Below, one piece after another: positions 31,117-36,191 of a stretch of DNA of 36,191 bases. The stretch is from Bradyrhizobium sp. WSM3983. Its GTDB lineage: Bacteria; Pseudomonadota; Alphaproteobacteria; Rhizobiales; Xanthobacteraceae. Made by a program: the position numbers and the translations under genes. The notes under the pieces are model-generated. The model worked only from the letters and a program-made list of their open reading frames with translations. It searched no databases and had not been told where the DNA came from. The stretch lies in NCBI RefSeq assembly GCF_000473045.1, contig NZ_KI421491.1, positions 1-36,191 of the forward strand, in the 5' to 3' direction. Within the stretch, counting starts at the first letter, position 1, and the number at the start of each line of letters is the position of its first letter.

Positions 31117-31500
31117 CTATTCACAGACCTGAGCACGACGGACGCGCCAGCCCCATTGCGTCATGACCCGCTTCCGCACGATGTAGCACTGCGCGCCATA
31201 GCCGCCATCATCATAACCGGCGCCGTCATAATAGGGGTCGCCGTAGGACGGGTAGCCGTAACCGTAGGCGCCGTAATAGCCGGCACCCGCGATGCCGGCG
31301 CCGATTGCAACGCCGGGCCAGAAGCCGCCGCCGTGCCAGCCGTGGCCCCAGCCGCCGTGACCCCAGCCACCACCGCCATGGCCCCAACCGCCACCACCGA
31401 AATGGCCACCGCCACCCATGTGGCCGCCGCCTGCCTCGGCCGCTTGCGGAGCCAACAGGCTCGCGATGGCCAGTGCGGCCATGATCGTCTTGCGTAACAT
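31117..31500 (-). CDS. Secreted Gly/His-rich protein
   Basis: A 127-residue exported protein. The signal peptide is MLRKTIMAALAIASLLAPQAAEA. The mature part begins with a Gly/His/Trp-rich tract (GGGHMGGGGHFGGGGWGHGG and further WGHGG units, residues about 24-65), then a Tyr/Gly-rich stretch (YGAYGYGYPSYGDPYYDGAG), and ends with a small conserved module CYIVRKRVMTQWGWRVRRAQVCE that resembles the C-terminus of several short rhizobial secreted proteins and contains two Cys that could pair. The His-rich region may bind metal ions. GGAGG lies 8 bases before ATG 31500. Function unknown. Confidence 0.85.
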   Translation of the reverse strand: MLRKTIMAALAIASLLAPQAAEAGGGHMGGGGHFGGGGWGHGGGGWGHGGWGHGWHGGGFWPGVAIGAGIAGAGYYGAYGYGYPSYGDPYYDGAGYDDGGYGAQCYIVRKRVMTQWGWRVRRAQVCE

Positions 31501-31603
31501 CAACTTATCCTCCGCGTGGAAACGCTCCACACTCCAAAGAAAGGCGAAGCTAACGTCACTCGATCACGGATGATAGGCGGACAGGCTCACTTCCACGCGA
31601 GCG

Positions 31604-31912
31604 TCAGCAGCCACGGCAGATGCTCTTCATCTTCTTGTCGAGCTGCCGGTTCTCGGTGTTCACCGTTGCATCGGCGTCGGCGTTCGATCGGGAAGCGGCG
31701 CCCGTGGTCACCCCGGGCGCCGTGTTCGCGCCGGAAGATTGCGCCGTGCCCAAGCTGTTGGTGCCGGGCGGCGGCGCTGGTGCGTTGGCCACGCCGCCAG
31801 TCGATCCGGTCGACCCGCCGGTGGTTTGCGCGAACGAGATCGCGGGTGTCGCAGCGAGAGCGAAGATCACGATCAGCGTCTTGATGGAAGCGCTTGCGGA
31901 CGATCTGGTCAT
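31604..31912 (-). CDS. Small secreted protein ending KSICRGC, EcfG-controlled
   Basis: A 102-residue exported protein with signal peptide MTRSSASASIKTLIVIFALAATPAISFA. The mature part is a low-complexity Gly/Ser/Thr/Pro/Ala linker followed by a C-terminal module, ADATVNTENRQLDKKMKSICRGC, whose final KSICRGC I recall as conserved in Bradyrhizobium hypotheticals. The paired cysteines at the end could form a disulphide or bind metal. GGGAG lies 8 bases before ATG 31912. An exact EcfG promoter is immediately upstream, predicting induction in the general stress response. Function unknown. Confidence 0.83.
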   Translation of the reverse strand: MTRSSASASIKTLIVIFALAATPAISFAQTTGGSTGSTGGVANAPAPPPGTNSLGTAQSSGANTAPGVTTGAASRSNADADATVNTENRQLDKKMKSICRGC

Positions 31913-31934
31913 CGGAGATTCTCCCTGCCTTACC

Positions 31935-31959
31935 AACGGCTGCGGCAAAAACAGGTTCC
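31935..31959 (-). promoter_or_regulatory. EcfG promoter upstream of the KSICRGC protein gene
   Basis: On the minus strand GGAAC (31959-31955), 16 bases and CGTT (31938-31935) exactly match the EcfG consensus. Transcription would start near 31928, leaving a short leader with the ribosome site before ATG 31912. Confidence 0.72.
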
Positions 31960-32029
31960 GGAACCAATCCCGTCACATCAGCTTGAAACAGGGGGCAGCC
32001 ACGACCATGCCCAAACTGATCGCGTGGCG

Positions 32030-33727
32030 CTACGCAGCTGCCACCATCTTCTCGGTCCGGTCCTCGACCATGGTCACGAACATGTGGGATTCTTCGCCGG
32101 CGCCGCCGATCTGAATCCGGCGGGCCGAGATCACGCGGCGGCCGCGCGTCGGATTGTCGATGGTGTCGACGATCGGTTCGAGCTGCTGCGTCTGCGCAAG
32201 CAGCTGCTGGTCGCGTTGCTCGATCAATGCGGCCGCCTCCGCCGAGAACAATTCCCGCGCGGTCTTGCCGATGATCTCGCCGCGCGACATCCCGATCATC
32301 TTCTCGGCAGCCTTGTTGACGAAGACGTAGCGCAGATTGCGCGCGTCCTTGGCGATGATGCCTTCGGCCACGTTCTCGATGATGGTGGCGAGGAAACGCT
32401 CCATCCGCTCGAGGATGCGCTCGCGCTGACGCTGTTCGGTGACGTCCTCCTGGACCGACACCCAGCCGCCGCCGTCCATCGGACGCTCGTAGATCTTGAT
32501 GATGCGGCCGTCGTTCAGGCTGATCTCATAGGCCGTCGGCTCGCGCTTGGCGATGCGCTGGCGAACGGCCGCGACATATTTTGCGACGTCGCCGCTGAAC
32601 AATCCGCTCCTGACCCTGTGCTGGAGGATTTCCTCGAGCGTCGATCCCGCCTGGATGGTTTCGGGCAGATTGTAGATCCGCCGGTAATTGGTGTTCATGG
32701 CGACGACCACGGCCGCCTTGCCGTCGAGCATGATCAGGCCCTGCGGCATGCTGTTGATCGCTGCCGAGAGCTGCCACTTCTTGGCCTGGTACTTGTCATT
32801 GAACTTGTCGCGCTCTCTCCTTGCGGCGTCGCGCGCCTGCGCTGTGCCGAGCTCGAGCTCCTCCAGCTCGAAAATGCGCGCCACCGCGTCGCGGAAGCGC
32901 TGCACGGCGCGCGCCAGATGCCCGATCTCGTCGTAACGGTTGAGATGCGGCACCTCGCTCTCGACGTCCCCTCCCGCGATCCGGTCGGTCGCCTGCGCGA
33001 TCTCGGCCAGCGCCCCGACCACCGAGATCCGCATCACGACGACATTGAGGCCGGCGAGAAAGAGCGCGGCGAGCCCGAGCATGAACAGATAGGCGGCTGC
33101 GTAGCGATTCTCGCTCGCGAGGTCATCGGCTTCGCCGGCCCGCTGCCGGTAGATCCGTTCGAGCGTCTCGAGGTCGACATTGAGCTTGTTGCGCAGCGTT
33201 CGGTTGGCATCGTTGTCGCCCCATTCGCGCGCTGCGGCCGAACCGATCTCGAGCCCGCGCCGCACCAGCTCCTGGCGGAATTCGATGAACTGCGCGATGC
33301 GCTGTCGGAAGCTCGCCAATTGATCGGCATCGTCGTCGCCGGCGGTCCGCTCCATGCCCTTCACGGCGTCAGCGAGCTCGCGGTTGCGGCGCGCCAGCCC
33401 GTCGGCGAATTGCTTCATCGCGCCACGATCGCCGGACATGTAGATGCCGCGCGATTCCATCACGATGGCGTAGATCAACGCGTTGATGCGTCCGACATTG
33501 ATCGCGGCCTCTGCCGAGGTGGTGTGCATGTGGCGGTAGGTCGTCTGCAACCGGACCGTCTGGACCGACATCACGAGCAGAAAGGTGGTGACGATCGCGA
33601 GAAAGCCGGCGATGCTGTAGACCTTCTCCGCAACGCTGAGCGTGTCGGCGCCGCGCGCGAGGCGAACGAACTTCTTCAAAAATCGGGAGCCGGCTTCGAA
33701 CCTGGATCCCAGCGCCGCAGCGTCCAT
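32030..33727 (-). CDS. Membrane receptor with HAMP and two PAS domains, no output domain
   Basis: A 565-residue inner-membrane sensor. Two transmembrane segments (about 38-57 and 211-233) flank a helical periplasmic domain with a four-helix-bundle pattern (MHTTSAEAAINVGRINALIYAIVMESRGIYMS). A HAMP domain follows (about 232-286, ATDRIAGGDVESEVPHLNRYDEIGHLARAVQRFRD), then PAS1 (about 318-432, SMPQGLIMLDGKAAVVVAMN) and PAS2 (about 443-562, NVAEGIIAKD). It ends directly after PAS2 (MVEDRTEKMVAAA) with no histidine kinase, GGDEF/EAL or methyl-accepting domain, so how it signals is unclear. ATG 33727 is preferred over 33754 because GGGGGAG precedes it. Confidence 0.85.
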   Translation of the reverse strand: MDAAALGSRFEAGSRFLKKFVRLARGADTLSVAEKVYSIAGFLAIVTTFLLVMSVQTVRLQTTYRHMHTTSAEAAINVGRINALIYAIVMESRGIYMSGDRGAMKQFADGLARRNRELADAVKGMERTAGDDDADQLASFRQRIAQFIEFRQELVRRGLEIGSAAAREWGDNDANRTLRNKLNVDLETLERIYRQRAGEADDLASENRYAAAYLFMLGLAALFLAGLNVVVMRISVVGALAEIAQATDRIAGGDVESEVPHLNRYDEIGHLARAVQRFRDAVARIFELEELELGTAQARDAARRERDKFNDKYQAKKWQLSAAINSMPQGLIMLDGKAAVVVAMNTNYRRIYNLPETIQAGSTLEEILQHRVRSGLFSGDVAKYVAAVRQRIAKREPTAYEISLNDGRIIKIYERPMDGGGWVSVQEDVTEQRQRERILERMERFLATIIENVAEGIIAKDARNLRYVFVNKAAEKMIGMSRGEIIGKTARELFSAEAAALIEQRDQQLLAQTQQLEPIVDTIDNPTRGRRVISARRIQIGGAGEESHMFVTMVEDRTEKMVAAA

Positions 33728-33840
33728 CGCGCCGCTCCCCCTGGTTGAAAACAATCGACCATAGGGCCAGTTGCGCTAGCGGAGTCTTAAAGTTCCGGGC
33801 GGTATTTTTACGGTCCGGAAGCGCGAGCCTGGCGGGACCG

Positions 33841-34371
33841 TCAGCCGATCCGCTTCAGGCCCTTCTTGAAGCGCGGACCGTTGGCGACGTAGAACCTTGC
33901 AGCACTTCCCATCTTCTGCACCTGGGCGTCGTCGAGGGTGCGAATGACGCGCGCGGGCGAGCCGATGATCAGCGAGCGCTCGGGAAACTCCTTGCCCTCG
34001 GTGATGACGGAGCCGGCGCCGACGATGCTGTTGCGGCCGATCTTCGCCCCATTCATCACGATCGAGCCCATGCCGATCAGCGCGCCTTCCTCGATGGTGC
34101 AGCCGTGCAGGATGACGTTGTGGCCGACGGTGCAGTTCTTGCCGATGACCATGGGAAAGCCGAGGTCGGTGTGGCAGGTCGAGCCGTCCTGCACGTTGGC
34201 GCCCTCGCCGATCTCGATCCACTCATTGTCGCCGCGCAGCACCGCGCCGAACCAGACGCTCGCGCCCGGCTTCAGGCGCACGCGGCCGATCACGGTCGCG
34301 GTCTCCGCGATGAAGTAGTTGCCGTCAGAGGGAAGATCGGGCGCCTGCCCGTCGAGCTCGTAGATCGCCAT
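33841..34371 (-). CDS. Gamma-carbonic anhydrase-family protein
   Basis: A 176-residue left-handed beta-helix protein of the gamma-carbonic anhydrase/YrdA group. The three zinc ligands are His67 (STCHTDLG), His84 (VGHNVI) and His89 (LHGC), in the expected spacing. The hexapeptide repeats (VIGRVRLKPGASVWFGAVLRGD, IEIGEGANVQDGS, AKIGRNSIVGAGSVI) form the helix turns, and a C-terminal helix follows. Many relatives lack measurable carbonic anhydrase activity, so CO2 hydration is family-based inference. AGGAG lies 6 bases before ATG 34371; the extension to 34392 is not needed. Confidence 0.93.
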   Translation of the reverse strand: MAIYELDGQAPDLPSDGNYFIAETATVIGRVRLKPGASVWFGAVLRGDNEWIEIGEGANVQDGSTCHTDLGFPMVIGKNCTVGHNVILHGCTIEEGALIGMGSIVMNGAKIGRNSIVGAGSVITEGKEFPERSLIIGSPARVIRTLDDAQVQKMGSAARFYVANGPRFKKGLKRIG

Positions 34372-34458
34372 GGAGGTCTCCTGTCGCTTCAACCTCAGCC
34401 ATAGCGAAACGACGGCGCAGAGGCAAAGGGCTGCCGCAGCGGGCAGCCCTGCAAAGCG

Positions 34459-34788
34459 TCAGCCCAGCACGCCGGTCGCGCGCAGCGTCATCAGGAAGAA
34501 GGTGCCGCTCATCATGCTCCAGAAGCCGGCGATGACGGTCGCCATCATCACGAACTCGAAGCGGCGGCTTTCCAGCCGCATGCCGCGCAGCGTGTTGCGC
34601 ATGATGATGAAGGGCGCCGCGAACACGAGGAACGGCACCGCAGCGAATGTGCGCGGGGCTACGCCCTCCTGCAACAGCCCGAAACCGGCGGGCCTCTGCG
34701 ACATCGCCTGGTATCCATTTGCGAGCGCGCCCGCGAGCGCGAAACCGATGCAGATCGAGAAGAGAGTGTTGAAAGCTTCAGGTGTCAT
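34459..34788 (-). CDS. Hypothetical small membrane protein, 109 aa
   Basis: A 109-residue protein with three hydrophobic segments: FNTLFSICIGFALAGALANGY (6-26), FAAVPFLVFAAPFIIM (48-63) and FEFVMMATVIAGFWSMMSGTFFL (77-99). No catalytic motif is evident. The even hydrophobic pattern and distinct loops (RPAGFGLLQEGVAPR, RNTLRGMRLESRR) suggest a conserved family, and I recall similar proteins in Bradyrhizobium, without a function. The ribosome site before ATG 34788 is weak. Its upstream region holds the second CtrA-type box, shared with the divergent gene. Confidence 0.75.
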   Translation of the reverse strand: MTPEAFNTLFSICIGFALAGALANGYQAMSQRPAGFGLLQEGVAPRTFAAVPFLVFAAPFIIMRNTLRGMRLESRRFEFVMMATVIAGFWSMMSGTFFLMTLRATGVLG

Positions 34789-34861
34789 CGGAACGGTCCG
34801 CCCATACGCAACGCGAGGTGCCTTCCTGTGACAAATAGTGCCGGTTAACGCTACATTATCC

Positions 34862-34877
34862 TTAAGCGAAGGTTAAC
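34862..34877. promoter_or_regulatory. CtrA-type box TTAA-N7-TTAAC
   Basis: TTAA (34862-34865), seven bases, TTAAC (34873-34877) exactly match the CtrA consensus, with an additional TTAAC at 34845-34849. The site lies between two divergent membrane-protein genes, 74 bp from the minus-strand start and about 135 bp from the preferred plus-strand start. Confidence 0.5.
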
Positions 34878-35011
34878 GGTGCCGCCCGGCCCGCGCAGAG
34901 CCCTCTCCCGTTCCTGGTAGCTTGGAACCTTCCGCGAAATCGCCGCCGCGTGGCATATTCGCCGGTGATTCGTCGGCCGCGGCCGACCTCCCGGGTCATT
35001 TGCGCGACGTC

Positions 35012-35731
35012 ATGACGGTGTTTTCGGCAACCTCCCCTCGTTCCTCCAGGACAAGCGCAAAGACGCGCGCCCGGTCACATCTCGTCCCGATCGCGCTCAC
35101 CGGCGTGTTCGCGGCGAGCGCGATCGCGCTGGTCGCCTATCTGCTGTGGCCGACCTGGAGCACCGGCGGCGCGGACGCGCCGGACAAGCTGCCCGTCAGC
35201 GTCGGCGGCACACTGTTCAACCTGCCGATCTCGGCGATCCGGATGAAGATCCAGCGGCACTCCGGGCCGCAGGAGCGCATCGATCTCGATTTCCTCTATC
35301 CCTCGCTGGAAGCACCTAGCGGGCCGACACATGTGACCGCTGATACCGTGGACACGGCGATGCAGCCGATCGATCGCATCTTCCTGTCGATCGCCGCACA
35401 CCACGATGCGATGTCGCCCGAGCAACGAACCGCGACGATCTATCCGCGCTATTTCGACCAGGCTGCGGCGACACCGGCAGACGGGCTGACGATGCTGACG
35501 TTCCGCAGCGACACGCCCTATGGCAGCGAGGATCTCTATTCCGCGACGAGCCCCGCGCTCAGTGCGCGCTGCACGCGCGACGCAGCCACGCCCGGCATGT
35601 GCCTGTCGGAGCGCCGCGTCGGCGGTGCCGACCTCACCTTCCGCTTTCCGCGCAGCTGGCTGTCGCAATGGCGTGGCGTCGCGGACGCGATGGAGAAGCT
35701 GACAACGCAGCTGCGCGGGCCGCGGGGCTGA
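35012..35731 (+). CDS. Hypothetical membrane-anchored protein, 239 aa
   Basis: From ATG 35012 the 239-residue product has a basic N-terminus (SSRTSAKTRARSH), one membrane segment (about 24-46, LVPIALTGVFAASAIALVAYLLW) and a large, probably periplasmic domain that contains IDLDFLYPSLEAP and ends RFPRSWLSQWRGVADAMEKLTTQL. The two Cys (SARCTRDAATPGMCLSERR) could form a disulphide. I know only uncharacterised Bradyrhizobium relatives. The frame is open from a TTG at 34922 with no ribosome site at either start, so the N-terminus is uncertain. A CtrA-type box lies upstream. Confidence 0.75.
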   Translation: MTVFSATSPRSSRTSAKTRARSHLVPIALTGVFAASAIALVAYLLWPTWSTGGADAPDKLPVSVGGTLFNLPISAIRMKIQRHSGPQERIDLDFLYPSLEAPSGPTHVTADTVDTAMQPIDRIFLSIAAHHDAMSPEQRTATIYPRYFDQAAATPADGLTMLTFRSDTPYGSEDLYSATSPALSARCTRDAATPGMCLSERRVGGADLTFRFPRSWLSQWRGVADAMEKLTTQLRGPRG

Positions 35732-35765
35732 GCGCGGAGCCAGCGCGACAAAAAGTCGAAAACAA

Positions 35766-35809
35766 CCCCATGCACAGTAGACAGGCATGGGGCATGGCTT
35801 CGTTTTTTT
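35766..35809 (+). terminator. Hairpin with downstream T tract
   Basis: CCCCATGC (35766-35773) and GCATGGGG (35785-35792) form a perfect 8-bp stem with an 11-base loop, followed 10 bases later by seven T residues. It is 35 bp after the membrane-protein stop and probably terminates it, although the T tract is further from the stem than usual. Confidence 0.5.
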
Positions 35810-35883
35810 CGAAGACGAGCTTGACCCGTCGGGCAAAACAGGGGCACAATGGGCATCGTGGGCAATTTGATTTGAATGATGCG

Positions 35884-35937
35884 GTCACGCATCCCTGCTC
35901 GGCGCCCCATTGACTGGATGGCGCAGGGATGTGTGAC
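35884..35937. repeat. Long inverted repeat upstream of the caspase-family gene
   Basis: GTCACGCATCCCTG (35884-35897) pairs with CAGGGATGTGTGAC (35924-35937), 14 bp with a single wobble. Inside, GCGCC...AT and ATGGCGC can extend the stem around a CC bulge and a short loop. No T tract follows, so it is not a standard terminator. It could be a structured 5' leader element, an operator or a dispersed palindrome. Confidence 0.6.
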
Positions 35938-36009
35938 AAGCATCACTGATCGTAGATTGCATTTGGCCATTCTGCGAATAATCTGACGCGATTGCATTCG
36001 GGGGCTGGA

Positions 36010-36191
36010 ATGCGGCTTCGGCTGTTTGTTTTGTTGATTCTTGCGACTTGGCTTACAACCTGGCTTGGGACCGGCTCTGCGCTGGCCGAGAAGCGCGTCG
36101 CGCTCGTCATGGGCAACTCGGCCTACAAGAACGTGGCGAGACTCGCGAACCCCGTGAACGATGCCGCGCTGGTCGGCGGCATGTTCAGGAA
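36010..36191 (+). CDS. Secreted caspase-family (C14) protein, N-terminal part only
   Basis: The gene runs off the window after 60 codons. A signal peptide (MRLRLFVLLILATWLTTWLGTGSALA) is followed by EKRVALVMGNSAYKNVARLANPVNDAALVGGMF, the typical start of bacterial caspase-like p20 domains (usually RVALVIGNSAY-----L-NP-NDA). The catalytic His and Cys lie beyond the end, so activity cannot be judged. The signal peptide places it in the periplasm or membrane, unlike cytoplasmic caspases of defence systems. A long hairpin lies 70 bp upstream. Confidence 0.85.
   Translation, partial: MRLRLFVLLILATWLTTWLGTGSALAEKRVALVMGNSAYKNVARLANPVNDAALVGGMFR

Noticed and set aside
30972..31166. 64-residue plus-strand frame
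   Set aside because: It would read through the strong terminator at 31023-31063 and shows no conserved pattern; the stretch is better explained as non-coding.
31739..33748. 669-residue open frame on the plus strand
   Set aside because: It lies antisense to the PAS receptor gene, is rich in His/Arg/Asp as expected from the complement of GC-rich codons, and has no domain pattern.
36010..36191. Caspase gene as part of an anti-phage or cell-death defence system
   Set aside because: The signal peptide and absence of any neighbouring defence gene do not support this; similar secreted caspase-family proteins are common in Bradyrhizobium.
1..36191. tRNA, rRNA, CRISPR array or prophage genes
   Set aside because: I looked for TTCGA-containing acceptor-arm patterns, regular spaced repeats and phage structural or integrase motifs and saw none that held up.

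Overview
The window reads as a chromosomal segment of a Bradyrhizobium-like alphaproteobacterium (Hyphomicrobiales, Nitrobacteraceae). The evidence is high GC with strong G/C third-position bias, many protein families typical of that genus, two matches to the alphaproteobacterial general-stress (EcfG) promoter GGAAC-N16-CGTT, and two full CtrA-type boxes TTAA-N7-TTAAC. No rRNA, tRNA or CRISPR array was seen. The left edge holds the last residues of an IS110-type transposase, followed by about 580 bp of degenerate repeated DNA without a convincing gene.

Layout. 0.7-5.5 kb: a small hypothetical gene, an aldo/keto reductase divergent from a LysR gene broken by a one-base frameshift, a secreted protein with three internal repeats, and a patatin-like lipase. 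5.5-10 kb: a CBS-pair protein, a rhomboid protease, a PAS_5 protein behind a CtrA box, a Crp/Fnr regulator behind an EcfG promoter, a tiny zinc-binding protein overlapping its 3' end, and a phasin. 10-19 kb: two cupins, a COG4315 secreted repeat protein, a GNAT acetyltransferase, a DEAD-box RNA helicase, a CxxCxxCC protein, a VOC protein, a class-C-type serine hydrolase, a truncated DUF5680-like gene and a zinc alcohol dehydrogenase. 19-24.7 kb: an MFS transporter, a tandem-PilZ protein, a LapG-like transglutaminase-fold cysteine protease, a secreted amidohydrolase and a GntR/FCD regulator.

The most coherent functional unit is 24.85-29.8 kb. It is a five-gene operon encoding a PotABCD-like ABC importer (ATPase, Tat-exported binding protein, two permeases) and an Asp/Glu/hydantoin-racemase family enzyme, with a GntR/FCD gene divergent to it. 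A near-consensus sigma-54 promoter (GG-N10-GC within TTGGCACGGACCTTGCG) lies just before the ATPase start. This suggests nitrogen-responsive uptake and processing of a small nitrogenous compound; the substrate cannot be named from sequence.

30-36.2 kb: small zinc-ribbon and coiled-coil proteins, an unannotated candidate small-RNA locus (CRP-like palindrome, -10 and strong terminator within 130 bp), two small secreted proteins (one behind a second EcfG promoter), a membrane PAS receptor without an output domain, a gamma-carbonic anhydrase, two membrane-protein genes flanking a second CtrA box, a long hairpin, and the start of a secreted caspase-family protein cut by the window end.

No defence island or phage was found. 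The most novel material is regulatory (sigma-54 operon, two EcfG promoters, two CtrA boxes, the small-RNA candidate), together with a few decayed or unusual genes.
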